Shown one piece after another: positions 18,625 to 28,360 of a stretch of DNA of 64,000 nucleotides; position 1 is the stretch's first letter, and every line of letters begins with the position of its first letter. Origin of the DNA: Bradyrhizobium sp. CSA112 (GTDB lineage Bacteria; Pseudomonadota; Alphaproteobacteria; Rhizobiales; Xanthobacteraceae); assembly GCF_029051645.1 (NCBI RefSeq), contig NZ_JAACFS010000001.1, forward strand, positions 1-64,000. The letters are read 5' to 3'. The notes beneath the pieces are model-generated. The model ran no database searches, was not told the DNA's origin, and saw only the letters and a list, made by a program, of their open reading frames with translations. The position numbers and the translations under genes were made by a program.

Positions 18625-19800
18625 TTAAGGATTGGCTTCCCGGTTGGGAATGACAAAGGTTTGGCCGGGATAGATAAGGTTGGGATTGCGGATTTGCTCC
18701 CGGTTGGCCTTGTAAATCGTGGCGTAGCGCGTGCCCGCGCCGAGGGTGGCCTGGCTGATTCGCCACAGGCTGTCACCGCGCGATACCGTGGTGGTCGAGA
18801 TCTTCGGCACCACGACGCTGGAGGAGTTCGTGACGTCCGGCAGGGCGCCGGCCGATGCATCCGCCACCTGGGACTTCGGCAGGGCGGCGGAGTCCGGTTT
18901 GGAAGGTGAGGTGCGCGGCGGTACCGACGCGGTAACCACCGGGTCGGGCGCGTTGAACGGCACCTCGGCGCGTCCACGCACCACGCCGGACTTCGAATCC
19001 ACCTCGTCCAGCCTTACGCGATAATTCCCGGGCCCGATTCCCTCATTGATCGTGACGGCAAAACGTCCATCCGTCGCCGCCGTTACCGACGCAATAAAGC
19101 TGTCGTTGAGATAGAGCCTCATCGGGGCGCCGGCGCGCGCGCGGCCGCTCACATGGAATTTGCCGCCGGCTTCGATCTCGACCGCCTCCACAATCACCGC
19201 AGCGGTTTCCGGCTTCGCCTGAGCTGGCTGTGACATCACGACGGTAGGCTTGTTTGGCGTCATCAGGGCCACGACCGGCCGTTCCTTCAGATTCGGCTCA
19301 AGCGCCACCGTCACGCTCTGTTTGGATATGGTCTCTCTGCCGTCGGGCTGCTTGGCGCGCAACGTCAGATCGTAGGTGCCTGGCGGTAGCGGGCGCGGGA
19401 TCATCGCGAATTGCCCGGATGGATCCGCGACGACGCGATCATGCAGTTCACCATTTCGCAGCAGTTCCACGGTCACGCCCGGCGCCGCGCGTCCCGCGAT
19501 GACCGCTTCGCCGTTCGGCTCGATGCGGGCGACGTCGAACGCCGGCTCGCCGTCGCCGCTCTCGGGCGTGGCGGTCGATCCGGCCAGCGCGGCCGCCACC
19601 GCGTTTGCCTCCGCCTGCACGCTTGCGAGTGCCGGCCCCTTGACGCGCTCATCAGTGGCCGGTTTTGGCGCGACGCTTGCAGCCTTATCAGCAGTCGGCT
19701 CGCGCCCAATGTACTGCATGGCGACGATCGTTCCGATGCCACTCGCCGCAACAAGCCCTATCAGGGGCACGACCAACCGGTTCATTGATGTCTTGATCAT
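18625..19800 (-). CDS. LysM domain protein, membrane-anchored
   Basis: A 391-residue protein. The N-terminal hydrophobic segment (VVPLIGLVAASGIGTIVAM) anchors or exports it. The middle has two Ig-like or carboxypeptidase-regulatory-like beta modules (AVIAGRAAPGVTVELLRNGE near residue 96; FHVSGRARAGAPMRLYLND near residue 214). The C-terminus is a LysM peptidoglycan-binding domain (VSRGDSLWRISQATLG then YPGQTFVIP). This arrangement matches envelope scaffolding proteins of Rhizobiales. It is monocistronic on the minus strand. Confidence 0.85.
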   Translation of the reverse strand: MIKTSMNRLVVPLIGLVAASGIGTIVAMQYIGREPTADKAASVAPKPATDERVKGPALASVQAEANAVAAALAGSTATPESGDGEPAFDVARIEPNGEAVIAGRAAPGVTVELLRNGELHDRVVADPSGQFAMIPRPLPPGTYDLTLRAKQPDGRETISKQSVTVALEPNLKERPVVALMTPNKPTVVMSQPAQAKPETAAVIVEAVEIEAGGKFHVSGRARAGAPMRLYLNDSFIASVTAATDGRFAVTINEGIGPGNYRVRLDEVDSKSGVVRGRAEVPFNAPDPVVTASVPPRTSPSKPDSAALPKSQVADASAGALPDVTNSSSVVVPKISTTTVSRGDSLWRISQATLGAGTRYATIYKANREQIRNPNLIYPGQTFVIPNREANP

Positions 19801-19950
19801 GGTCTTTAGCCCGTCGGCCGGAAGGTCGGCCCGCCATCATTATACAGGTATTTCGGCCGAAATGGGTACTCAAGCCGAGAGATAACCCGCAGGCACAGAA
19901 GGATTAAGCCGTCTAGGGCAGGCCGGCCAGGCTGGAACTCTGGTCCGTCG

Positions 19951-20295
19951 TCAAAGCTGCACGGTGAACCGCTTCGGCGGCAGGCCGCTGCAGCCGCCGG
20001 CCTGTTCGGCGTCGAGCACCAACAGCGCGCCGGCCGCGTAGAGGCGGCCGACGAAATTGGCATCGTCGGAACGCGCGATGGTGACGTAGTTATTCGAGGC
20101 GAGGATGCGGCCGTTGGCCTTGGCGATGGCTGCCAGTGCCTGGGAGGGCGGGCCAATGATCGCCATCGACTTGCCGGGGGCTGAGCCGAAGGTCAGCGCA
20201 ACAACTACCGCGAGCCAGCCGACGCTGACGAGCGCGATAGCGCCGGCAATCCGGCCCCACCGCCAACCGCCGCGTTGACGCCGGTCAGTAATCAT
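19951..20295 (-). CDS. Small membrane-anchored hypothetical protein
   Basis: About 114 residues from MITDRRQRGG. One span (IAGAIALVSVGWLAVVVALTF) is followed by a soluble domain of about 65 residues ending CSGLPPKRFTVQL. It is the last gene of a leftward cluster and its start overlaps the end of the preceding gene by 11 bases, so the two are translationally coupled. No family is recognised. Confidence 0.6.
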   Translation of the reverse strand: MITDRRQRGGWRWGRIAGAIALVSVGWLAVVVALTFGSAPGKSMAIIGPPSQALAAIAKANGRILASNNYVTIARSDDANFVGRLYAAGALLVLDAEQAGGCSGLPPKRFTVQL

Positions 20296-21385
20296 AGAAG
20301 TGCTCAATGCTTGCACCCCTGGCCTTGAGCTCGCGATTGATGTCGACGAGCCGGTCGATCCTGGCCTTCAGGCCGGCCCTGCGAAAACCGGGCCGGGCAT
20401 CCAGTTCCAGCGAAAACAGTTCGGTCGTGCCCTTGATATCGAGTTTCGCGGCATCCGGCGCTATCACCGTGATGAGAATGTCGCGATTGCCCGCGATCTC
20501 CGCAACGCCATATCCCTGGTCCAGCAGGCCCTGGACGATCTCGGTAAACGCCTTGTAGCGTGGCGTCTGCACGAGCTGCCATTGTGCGTTGAGCGCGCGG
20601 ATCGGTTTGATGCGTGGCTCCCTCGCCAACGTCTCCGGCGGCAGTGTCGCGACGGCAAACATGATATCGCGCGGCTCATCGTCATTGCTGGCGTCGAGCG
20701 CCTTCTGGATCAGCGCGGCATAGCTGATCTTGACGAAATATTCCGCGCCGAGCGCGAAGTCGCGCTCCCAGGTGCGCAGATTGCTCGGCGTTGGCGCCGA
20801 GATCGCGAAGAGGCCGTCGAGCTTCTCGCGAAACGGATATTTGTACCAGGGAATGGTATTGAGGAAGGCGGCATAGTCCTGCAGCACGGCGCGGCCGAAC
20901 TCATCCTGCGGCGTGCGCTTCTCGCCCCTGATCCACTCGAACACGCGGCCGATGGTGTTCTCGTAAAATCCCTTGACGGCATATTCGACGGAATAGCTGA
21001 TCCCGATCACGTAGATCATCGTCTTGACTTCGGCCAGGGATTCTCCCGTCGCAGGCACGGCGCGGTTGATGGTGCAGAAGCTTCGCCAGAAACCGAAGAT
21101 ATGGCTCAAATAATTGAAGTGGCTTTCGCTGGAGCGATCGAGGAAACGGCCGAAATCCTCGAAGGAATAGACGATGTACCACTCCGGAAAGGTGAAGAAC
21201 GTATTGTTCAGCTTGCGCCGGTAGCCCGGCTCGTCGATTGCGGGAAGGGTCACCGCGGGTGTGGCGGATGCTGAGGCGCTGGAAGCCGGGCGGCAGGCAC
21301 CCTCGATATAGGCCAGTGGCATAAGCACCGACAACGCGATCAGGATCGCGACAACAGCGAGGATGCGCCGTAGCCATTTAAGCAT
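20285..21385 (-). CDS. Hypothetical membrane-anchored protein, about 366 aa
   Basis: The N-terminal signal-anchor (ILAVVAILIALSVLMPL) precedes a soluble domain rich in aromatic residues (FFTFPEWYIVYSFEDFGRF; ENTIGRVFEWIRG; IPWYKYPFREKLDGL). No enzyme motif is recognised. Its start overlaps the upstream gene by eight bases. With the two neighbours it forms a cluster of unknown function that also seems to include an alpha/beta hydrolase. Confidence 0.7.
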   Translation of the reverse strand: MLKWLRRILAVVAILIALSVLMPLAYIEGACRPASSASASATPAVTLPAIDEPGYRRKLNNTFFTFPEWYIVYSFEDFGRFLDRSSESHFNYLSHIFGFWRSFCTINRAVPATGESLAEVKTMIYVIGISYSVEYAVKGFYENTIGRVFEWIRGEKRTPQDEFGRAVLQDYAAFLNTIPWYKYPFREKLDGLFAISAPTPSNLRTWERDFALGAEYFVKISYAALIQKALDASNDDEPRDIMFAVATLPPETLAREPRIKPIRALNAQWQLVQTPRYKAFTEIVQGLLDQGYGVAEIAGNRDILITVIAPDAAKLDIKGTTELFSLELDARPGFRRAGLKARIDRLVDINRELKARGASIEHFYDY

Positions 21386-21800
21386 GAACGGTGGTCCGCG
21401 TCCGCGGCGCCAGCCCATAGCCGATCAGGATTGCCACGCCGCCGAGCCCGAGATGCGGCGCGTTGGCGAAAAACCGCGTCGAGAGCGGCAGGTCAAGGAC
21501 GCCGTTGATCAGGATGCCGAAGTCGAGATAGCCGCTGCCGGTGAGCAGGCCGAGCATACCGTCGGCAAAGTAGAAAACGCCGAATAATTGAAAGAACAGT
21601 TCCGAGGCGCGGCGCGAGGTCATCGCCGCGGTTGCCGCCCATAGCGCGGAGACGAGATGCAGTCCATCGGCGTACCAGGTGCGGCGAAACAGCCCGAAGA
21701 TCATGTCATTGGCGTCGATGAAGGCTGGGATGTAACCGGTTAGGATCACGAAGCCGAGCAGGGCGGCATAGCCCCAGGCGCACAGTCTGATGATGTCCAT
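21378..21800 (-). CDS. Four-span membrane protein of unknown function
   Basis: About 140 residues from MDIIRL, with roughly four hydrophobic helices (GYAALLGFVILTGYI; GLHLVSALWAATAAM; LFFQLFGVFYFADGMLGLL; LGLGGVAILIGYGLA). The size and pattern are like small DoxX-like or uncharacterised membrane proteins. No motif decides it. It overlaps the downstream gene by eight bases and follows the alpha/beta hydrolase by 28 bases. Confidence 0.65.
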   Translation of the reverse strand: MDIIRLCAWGYAALLGFVILTGYIPAFIDANDMIFGLFRRTWYADGLHLVSALWAATAAMTSRRASELFFQLFGVFYFADGMLGLLTGSGYLDFGILINGVLDLPLSTRFFANAPHLGLGGVAILIGYGLAPRTRTTVHA

Positions 21801-21828
21801 GATGTCTCCGGCCGAATCTCGGCTCAGT

Positions 21829-22812
21829 CTAGAGTTTTCCAAGCGTCTTGAGCAGGGCATCGTTGAACATGGCGGGGTCCTCGATCTGCGGAATGTGACC
21901 GAGCCCCGGCAGCAATGTCAGGTCCGTATCCGGCGGCAGCAGCGTTCGGAGATCGAGAGCCTGCTCAACGGGGGTGATGGTATCCTTGTCGCCCCACAGG
22001 ATCGCGACGGGGACTTCCAGCTTCGCATAGGCATTGCGGTCCGCGCTCGCGGCATTGGTATCGGTGCCGAGGAAATAATACAGCCAGTCGGCGATATCGC
22101 TCGTGCTGTCGCGCTGCGCCAGCGGCCTTTGCAGGATCGCGACATATTCAGGCAGCGCACGCTCTTTCTTCGCGATCAACGATTTGAGCAGCATTTGCGT
22201 CGCCACGGGATTGGTGATGGTCAGTGACACCAGGACTTCACGAATCCATTGCGGTTGGACCACCCAGGGCGCGTCCGATGGCGCAGCCGTCAATCCGAGC
22301 GCGGCATCGACCAGCACCAGTGCGCGTGTCCGATCCGGATATCGCATCGCCAGTTCGGTCGCAGCCCCAGCGCCGAAGGAGTGACCGACGATGATGGCGG
22401 GCTCAGCTTTCAGCGCATCAAGCACATCGTTGATCCGGGCGGCCTGATCCTGTCGCGTATAGCTGCCGGGACGGTCCGAGAATCCAAACGGCGGGAGATC
22501 GAGGGCGATCACATGAAAGCCGGCCGCGGCCAGCACGTCGCTGGTGTGCCGCCATAGCTCGCTCCACGCCGCCGTGCCGTGAAACAGCACCACGGGAATG
22601 CCATCCTCCGGACCCTTCTCCTGCACGAACACGCGGCCTGAACGCGTCGGCACCAGGTGGCCGGTCCGCGGCGCCAGTTGGGCGCGCGCTCCGGTTTCGC
22701 GTATCGACGCCGCAAGGCGGAATGAGGTGACCACAAGGATTGCGGACAGGAGCAGGACCAACAAGCCGTTGGCCGACCAGCGCAGAATGTTTGAAACCAC
22801 GAGGCCTCGCAA
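21829..22812 (-). CDS. Alpha/beta hydrolase, membrane-anchored
   Basis: A 327-residue hydrolase with an N-terminal anchor (GLLVLLLSAILVVTSF). The oxyanion motif VVLFHGTAAW is near residue 73 and the nucleophile serine is in GHSFGAG near residue 143. An acid follows in WGDKDTITP and the histidine in GLGHIPQIEDP near residue 309. A complete triad suggests an active esterase, lipase or epoxide-type hydrolase. It is the first gene of the leftward cluster 22812-19951. Confidence 0.85.
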   Translation of the reverse strand: MRGLVVSNILRWSANGLLVLLLSAILVVTSFRLAASIRETGARAQLAPRTGHLVPTRSGRVFVQEKGPEDGIPVVLFHGTAAWSELWRHTSDVLAAAGFHVIALDLPPFGFSDRPGSYTRQDQAARINDVLDALKAEPAIIVGHSFGAGAATELAMRYPDRTRALVLVDAALGLTAAPSDAPWVVQPQWIREVLVSLTITNPVATQMLLKSLIAKKERALPEYVAILQRPLAQRDSTSDIADWLYYFLGTDTNAASADRNAYAKLEVPVAILWGDKDTITPVEQALDLRTLLPPDTDLTLLPGLGHIPQIEDPAMFNDALLKTLGKL

Positions 22813-22924
22813 AATCGATCAAAATAAACGGGTGATGGAAGCGGACCCGCGTTTTAGGCGAACGCAAATGGCTGGCGACTGAAAATACCGGACATGATCA
22901 GCGCCCGGTTAACACTGCGTTTGT

Positions 22925-23026
22925 CGTCATTCCGGGATGGTCCGAAGGACCAGACCCGGAATCTCGAGATTCTCAGGTGCGCAATTGCGCACCATAGTTC
23001 GATGCTTCGCATCGCCCCAGAATGAC
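22925..23026. repeat. Palindromic repeat, same family as the dnaE2 insert
   Basis: Bounded by CGTCATTCCGGG and CAGAATGACG with inner palindromes (GGTCCGAAGGACC; GTGCGCAATTGCGCAC; CGATGCTTCGCATCG). The core CCCGGAATCTCGAGATTC is also found in the dnaE2 copy. It lies between the hydrolase and the TolC gene, and no gene is seen there. Confidence 0.75.
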
Positions 23027-23039
23027 GGGGAAATACAAT

Positions 23040-24455
23040 CTACTGCCCCGATGGCGTGCGCAGGCCGTGCCAGGCGTCGCGCACCTGATGGTAATGCACT
23101 TCCGGCAGGTAGTCCGGCGTTTTGAGGTTGAGCGTCTTCACGTCGAGCCGGCCGATCGCGCTGAGCAGGGTATAGGAGGCGATCACGCGGTCGCGCTGTG
23201 CGCCGATCAGCCGGGCCTTCGCCAGGATCAGATCCTGCTGCGCGTTCAGCACGTCGACTGTGGTGCGCTGGCCGCCGGCCGCCTCCCGTTGCACGCCCTG
23301 CAGCGCGACGGTGGCGGCGCGGACCTCGGCTTCGGATGCGGTCACCGCGATCTTGGCGCCTTCATTAGCGACCCAGGCACCGACCGCGGCGGTGCGGGCC
23401 TGATTGCGGACCTGGTCCAGCACCTGCCGGCTTTGCGCTGCGATTTCCTTGGCTTGCCGGGTCTGTGAGGCGGCCATACCGCCGTCATAGATCGGCTGTG
23501 TGAGCTGGCCGGTCACCGAAGCCTGGTCGGTCCCGAGGGTACCAAGCGTGGGATCCGAGTCCTTGCTGCGGCTGACGCTTCCCTGCAGCGTGATCGTCGG
23601 CATCAGGCTGCTCTCGGCGACGCGGATCGAGGTGGTGGCGACGTCGAAATCGAAGCTTGCCGCCATCACGGCAGGATGCCCGCGGAAGGCCTGCCCGGTG
23701 GCGTCATCGCGGCTGCGCGGCAGCAGGCGATCCACGGCTTCGGCAGGGCGGAGCACGGTGGGCGCGTTGCCGATGACCTGAAGATAAGTCGCCTGGCTGA
23801 CGGCTAGATTGACCTCAGCGGCATTCAAATCGGCGCGGCCTCGGCTCAGACGTGCCTCGGCCTGCGCAGCGTCGGTTGGCGTGACGTCGCCGGCATTCAG
23901 ACGCTTCTGGGTGATGCCGAGCGTTTCCTGCAGAAATTCCACGTTGGCGCGCTGGGCTTCGACCAGCGATTGGTTGGCGAGAACGTTTGTATAGACCGTG
24001 ACCGCATCCAGCAGCACGCCCTGACCGACATTGCGCAGCGCCTCGCGGCCGGCCTGCACCTGCAATTCCGCCACGCGTACACTGTTGGCGGTCCTGAAGC
24101 CGTTGAACAACGTCTGGGACACCGTCACGCCGATGGTCCAGGGCTTCAGGTTCGCCGATTGGACGGTGTTGTCGGGCAGCAGGTTGCGCACCGCCTGAAA
24201 GCCGGCGGAGAGAGTAGCAATGATCTGCGGCCGATAACCCGAAAGCGCCTGCGGCACGTTCTCGTCGGTGGCGCGCTGGCGCGCCCGCTCGGCATTGAGC
24301 GCGGGATTGGTCTGGTAGGCCTTGGCCAGCGCCTCGGGGAGCGATTCGCCATGCGCAGCCGGCGCCGCAAGCGCGAGGCAAGCCGCAGCAAGGCAAATGC
24401 CCGATCGAAGCAACCGTCTTTCAACGCGGCCAACCCTTGCGGCACGCTTAGCCAT
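23040..24455 (-). CDS. TolC family outer-membrane channel
   Basis: A 471-residue outer-membrane efflux/secretion channel. A signal peptide (ICLAAACLALAAPAAHG) is followed by two repeats of the TolC fold. The repeats are marked by EALAKAYQTNPALNAERAR near residue 40 and the LPEALAK-type start, and by beta-strand pieces VTVSQTLFNGFRT and VTGQLTQPIYDGG. Long helices form the tunnel. No adjacent membrane-fusion or ABC gene is present, so its partner is encoded elsewhere. The next gene lies divergent, about 340 bases away. Confidence 0.9.
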   Translation of the reverse strand: MAKRAARVGRVERRLLRSGICLAAACLALAAPAAHGESLPEALAKAYQTNPALNAERARQRATDENVPQALSGYRPQIIATLSAGFQAVRNLLPDNTVQSANLKPWTIGVTVSQTLFNGFRTANSVRVAELQVQAGREALRNVGQGVLLDAVTVYTNVLANQSLVEAQRANVEFLQETLGITQKRLNAGDVTPTDAAQAEARLSRGRADLNAAEVNLAVSQATYLQVIGNAPTVLRPAEAVDRLLPRSRDDATGQAFRGHPAVMAASFDFDVATTSIRVAESSLMPTITLQGSVSRSKDSDPTLGTLGTDQASVTGQLTQPIYDGGMAASQTRQAKEIAAQSRQVLDQVRNQARTAAVGAWVANEGAKIAVTASEAEVRAATVALQGVQREAAGGQRTTVDVLNAQQDLILAKARLIGAQRDRVIASYTLLSAIGRLDVKTLNLKTPDYLPEVHYHQVRDAWHGLRTPSGQ

Positions 24456-24795
24456 TTGACCCCGTAGTCAACACAAGAACGTGATAACCCTGCTTCGAGT
24501 CATCCCGCTCTATCTTTTTGTTTCGGCATGATCTCCAGGGAATGCCGGTTACCCGTCATTCCGGATCATGCACTGTCCGTCCGCCCCCGCCGACAGCCTC
24601 GTCTACCTGTTTAGGGGGCACGGTCGCTACAGGCAAACTGCCGCGCGACATCAGTACATTAATTCGGTGAAATCAAAGCTTGGCTGTTGCCGGTTCGTCA
24701 CAGACGAAGTTCGGCGGCAGATGCGCTATAGCTTCGGTGGCTGGCGTCCGATTCAGGGCGGTTAGCTTCGCAGCTATGCCCCGGGTCCGCTACTG
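24456..24795. other. Intergenic region between divergent TolC and acetyl-CoA hydrolase genes
   Basis: About 340 bases that must hold both promoters. A GTCATTCCGGATCATGC fragment resembles one end of the 22925 repeat family. No RNA gene, riboswitch or credible small reading frame was recognised. Confidence 0.4.
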
Positions 24796-26649
24796 ATGCC
24801 AAAGCTGTTTTCCGATCCCGAAGAGATCGCGGAGGATATCATCCGCGAGGTCGGAACCGACCTCATGGTCGGCTTGCCGCTCGGGCTCGGCAAGGCCAAT
24901 CATGTCGTCAACGCGCTGTACGCACGCGCCGCCGCCGACCGCTCGATCAAGCTCACTTTGTTTTCGGCGCTGACGCTGGAAAAGCCCCGGCCTTCAAGCT
25001 TGCTCGAACGGCGCTTCATCGGCCCGGTGATCGATCGCCTGTTCGGCGGCTATCCCGATCTGACGTATGCGAATGCGCTGCATGCCGGCGAACTGCCGCC
25101 CAACATCAGGGTGATCGAGTTTTTCTTCCTGGCCGGCAAATGGCTGCACGTGCCGTACGCGCAGCAGCATTACATCTCAGCAAACTATACCCATGCTTCG
25201 TCATACCTGCTGACGCGCGGGCTGAACGTCGTCACCCAACTGGTCGCGAAACGCGTGGTCGAAGGCGTGACGCGCTACAGCCTGAGCTGCAACACCGACA
25301 CCACGCTCGACATCTTGCACGCCCGTGAGCAAGGTCGCGCGTCGTTCAAGCTGATCGGCCAAGTCAATTCCGAACTGCCGTTCATGCCGGGCCCGGGCGA
25401 TTTGCCGGCGGACGAATTTTCCGCTGTTCTCGACAGTCCCGCGACGGATTTCCCGCTGTTTGCGCCGCCGGCCGAGCCGGTCAGCGACACCAAATACGCG
25501 ATCGGGCTTCATGCAGCTAGCCTCGTGCCTGACGGCGGCACCCTGCAGATCGGCATCGGCCAGGTCGGTGATGCGCTGGCGCAGGGGCTGATCGTTCGCC
25601 ACCGCGACAACGCGCAATTCGGCACCATCATGAAGCGGCTTGCGCCTGGAATCGAGCAAGCGCACACGGGACCGTTCGAGACGGGACTCTATGGCGTCAG
25701 CGAAATGCTGATCGAGGCGTTTCTCGGCCTGATCGACGCCGGTGTTCTCAAGCGCGAGGTCGACGGCGTGACGCTGCACGGCGCGTTCTTCCTCGGGCCG
25801 AAATCGCTCTATCGCGCGTTGCGCGAAATGCCGGACGAGCAACTCGCGCGCATCCGGATGATGCCGGTGTCCTTCACCAACGAGCTCTATGGCGACGAGG
25901 ATGCCAAGCGCCGGGCGCGCGTCGGCGCCCGCTTCGTCAACAACGCGATGATGGCGACGCTGATGGGGGCCGCGATCTCGGACGGCCTCGACGATGGCCA
26001 GGTCGTCAGCGGCGTCGGCGGCCAGTATAATTTCGTGGCGCAGGCGTTCGCGCTTCAAGGCGCGCGGTCGATCCTGACGCTGGAGGCGACGCGGCAGGCG
26101 GGTGCAAAGACGCACTCCAACATCCGCTGGAGCTACGGTCACGAGACCATCCCGCGGCATCTGCGCGACGTCTTCGTCACGGAATACGGCGTTGCCGATG
26201 TCAGGGGCAGATCGGACGCCGAGACCATTGCGGCGATGTTGCAGGTTACCGATTCCCGTTTCCAGGACGAGCTTACGAAGATCGCCAAGGATGCCGGCAA
26301 GCTGCCGAAGGCATTTGAAGTTCCGCGCGCGCATCGCGAGAATTTTCCGGAACGGGTGACGGAGGCTTTGAAGCCCGCGCGCGAGACCGGGCTGCTGCCG
26401 TCATTTCCGTTCGGCACCGACTTTACCGAGGTCGAGCAGCGGCTGATCCCGGCGCTGCAGTTGCTGCGGGAAGCGCAGCGGACGCCACTGGTTCTGCCCG
26501 GATTGCTGTGGCAGGGGATGACGCAGCCGCCGGATGCGTCGAAGCGCGAATGTCTGGCGCGGTTAGGACTCGATCGCCCGACGACGTTTGCCGACCGTGC
26601 TTATCGCGCGCTGGTCAATGCGGCGCTGGCGAGGAGCGGCAAGCTATAA
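24796..26649 (+). CDS. Acetyl-CoA hydrolase/transferase family protein
   Basis: A 617-residue protein of the family that moves CoA between acyl groups or hydrolyses acetyl-CoA (ACH1-like). A type I CoA-transferase fold is seen in two halves. The C-terminal half includes GVSEMLIEAF near residue 295, SGVGGQYNFVAQAF near residue 410 and GAKTHSNIRWSYGHETIPRHLRD. The C-terminal extension after residue 520 is longer than in short members. It starts at ATG 24796. The neighbouring enoyl-CoA hydratase is convergent, so shared regulation is not implied. Confidence 0.85.
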   Translation: MPKLFSDPEEIAEDIIREVGTDLMVGLPLGLGKANHVVNALYARAAADRSIKLTLFSALTLEKPRPSSLLERRFIGPVIDRLFGGYPDLTYANALHAGELPPNIRVIEFFFLAGKWLHVPYAQQHYISANYTHASSYLLTRGLNVVTQLVAKRVVEGVTRYSLSCNTDTTLDILHAREQGRASFKLIGQVNSELPFMPGPGDLPADEFSAVLDSPATDFPLFAPPAEPVSDTKYAIGLHAASLVPDGGTLQIGIGQVGDALAQGLIVRHRDNAQFGTIMKRLAPGIEQAHTGPFETGLYGVSEMLIEAFLGLIDAGVLKREVDGVTLHGAFFLGPKSLYRALREMPDEQLARIRMMPVSFTNELYGDEDAKRRARVGARFVNNAMMATLMGAAISDGLDDGQVVSGVGGQYNFVAQAFALQGARSILTLEATRQAGAKTHSNIRWSYGHETIPRHLRDVFVTEYGVADVRGRSDAETIAAMLQVTDSRFQDELTKIAKDAGKLPKAFEVPRAHRENFPERVTEALKPARETGLLPSFPFGTDFTEVEQRLIPALQLLREAQRTPLVLPGLLWQGMTQPPDASKRECLARLGLDRPTTFADRAYRALVNAALARSGKL

Positions 26650-26651
26650 TC

Positions 26652-26775
26652 CGTCGTCCCTGCGAACGCAGGGACCCATAACCACAGGGCGTAGTTGCTT
26701 AGAGAAGATGTCTGCCCATCGTCGCTTCAACACGACGGCCGAGGCGTATGGGTCCCTGCGTTCGCAGGGACGACG
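26652..26775. repeat. Inverted repeat pair between convergent genes
   Basis: Arms GTCGTCCCTGCGAACGCAGG (with GACCCATA beyond) and their inverted copy GTCCCTGCGTTCGCAGGGAC (ending GAC at 26774) flank about 67 unrelated bases. The two 28-base arms are near-perfect. Each arm is itself a palindrome around GCGAACGC. Confidence 0.75.
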
Positions 26776-26793
26776 TGCGGAGAGAGCTCGGCG

Positions 26794-27573
26794 TTACCTG
26801 TTCTTGTTCACCGGCTTGCGCTTCTCGATGAACGCCGCCATGCCTTCGGAGCGGTCTTCCAGCGCAAAGGTCGAGTGGAATAGATTGCGCTCGACATTCA
26901 TGCCTTCCGACAGCGGCGTCTCGAATGCGCGGTTGATGGCTTCCTTGGCCATGGCCGCAGCCGGACGCGACATCGAGGCGATCTTTTCCGCCGCCGAGAG
27001 CGCTTCTTCCATCAATTTGTCAGCCGGCACGACGCGGCTGACGAGGCCGGAACGCTCGGCTTCCGCCGCATCCATCATGCGTCCGGTGAGGCACAGATCC
27101 ATCGCCTTGGACTTGCCGATCGCACGCGTCAGCCGCTGGGTGCCGCCGATGCCTGGGATGGTGCCGAGCGTGATTTCGGGCTGGCCGAATTTTGCGGTGT
27201 CGGCGGCGATGATGATGTCGCACATCATGGCAAGCTCGCAGCCGCCGCCGAGCGCATAGCCGCTGACGGCCGCGATCGTCGGTTTCCGGCAGGTGGCGAC
27301 GCGGTCGCCGCCAATGGCGGTGAAATCGCTGGAGAACATGTCGATGAAGGTTTTCGGCTGCATCTCCTTGATGTCAGCACCGGCGGCGAACGCCTTTTCG
27401 CTGCCGGTGAGCAGGATGCAGCCGATCTTGTCGTCGGCCTCGAGGTCATCGACTGCGGCAGCGATTTCACGAAATACGCCGAACGACAGCGCGTTGAGCA
27501 TTTTCGGCCGGTTCAGCGTAATGATGCCGACCGCGCCCTTGCTCTCGACAATGATGTTTTCGAACGTTGCCAT
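26794..27573 (-). CDS. Enoyl-CoA hydratase
   Basis: A crotonase-family hydratase of 259 residues that acts in fatty acid or amino acid beta-oxidation. The oxyanion-hole motif [11 protein letters not shown] (residues 61-71) and [15 protein letters not shown] (near residue 105) are intact. The catalytic glutamates lie in GCELAMM and in [17 protein letters not shown] (near residue 132). The start ATG 27573 leads directly into the first beta strand. It is monocistronic. Confidence 0.92.
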   Translation of the reverse strand: MATFENIIVESKGAVGIITLNRPKMLNALSFGVFREIAAAVDDLEADDKIGCILLTGSEKAFAAGADIKEMQPKTFIDMFSSDFTAIGGDRVATCRKPTIAAVSGYALGGGCELAMMCDIIIAADTAKFGQPEITLGTIPGIGGTQRLTRAIGKSKAMDLCLTGRMMDAAEAERSGLVSRVVPADKLMEEALSAAEKIASMSRPAAAMAKEAINRAFETPLSEGMNVERNLFHSTFALEDRSEGMAAFIEKRKPVNKNR

Positions 27574-27682
27574 GATCCACCCCGGGGTAGTCCTTTTCGC
27601 GGGGCAATGTGCCCGCTGCCGGGGTGGGCTTCAAGTGGGCTGGAACGAACGGACCCAGGACGCGGGGATGGTGCGCCGGCGG

Positions 27683-28360
27683 CTATGCCATGAACATGCG
27701 CGCGGCCGACGCCATCGTCAGCAAGGCGCCGAAGGCGATAAAGATCTTTCCGATCAGCGAGGTCTTGTCCAGGGTGGAGCTGTCGCTACTAGCGGCCTGA
27801 TCAGGAGCCTCCGATGCCGATTTGGCCGAGGCCATTGCAACCGTCTGCGTAGAGGGGGTCTCCTCCTGCAGCGCCCGATCGACATCGTTGAGCTGGTCGG
27901 AGGCAACCACGGCGGCGTCGGCCGGCGCCTCCGCGTCGGCCGGCTTGTCCTCGGCCGCTTGCTGCAGGACCGTGTTGGCTTTCTCCGACATGGCCGCCGA
28001 CATGGCCTTGGCGGTATCGGGGGCCGCATCGGTCGAAGTCATTTGTGCGTTGGCGTTGGCGAGCCATTCGGGCATCGCGGGTGGGGGGCTGCCGCTCGCA
28101 TCAGCGACCTGCTTTTCGTCGGCCTTCTTGCTCTCGGTGGATTTCGATGCGGCGGGGGTGGATTTGCGATAGGCGGAGCGCTTCTTCAGGTAGCGCGAAC
28201 CGGTCCTGGCGGACTTGCCGGATGTCGCGCTCTCCGATTTCGAGACCTCGGCGCTATCCGCAGCCGTACCGGCGGCTATCGCCGGCAGTGGTCCTGCGAA
28301 ACCTACCAAAAGCCCTGCCGCTAAAATCAATGCCGATCCCGCGCTGGCCTTGATCGTCAT
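27683..28360 (-). CDS. Exported low-complexity protein with C-terminal membrane span
   Basis: About 225 residues from MTIKASAG. A signal peptide (LILAAGLLVGFAGPLPAIAA) is followed by a long Ala/Ser/Lys/Asp-rich region without predicted fold and a C-terminal hydrophobic helix (IGKIFIAFGALLTMASA). It looks like a tethered periplasmic linker protein. No family is recognised. An upstream in-frame start (28471) gives a cysteine-rich extension and is less likely. Confidence 0.6.
   Translation of the reverse strand: MTIKASAGSALILAAGLLVGFAGPLPAIAAGTAADSAEVSKSESATSGKSARTGSRYLKKRSAYRKSTPAASKSTESKKADEKQVADASGSPPPAMPEWLANANAQMTSTDAAPDTAKAMSAAMSEKANTVLQQAAEDKPADAEAPADAAVVASDQLNDVDRALQEETPSTQTVAMASAKSASEAPDQAASSDSSTLDKTSLIGKIFIAFGALLTMASAARMFMA

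Noticed and set aside
23040..24467. Plus-strand frames opposite the TolC gene
   Set aside because: No ribosome-binding sites and shadow-type composition.
24568..24765. 65-residue frame between TolC and the acetyl-CoA hydrolase
   Set aside because: No ribosome-binding site, unremarkable composition; region better explained as promoter DNA.
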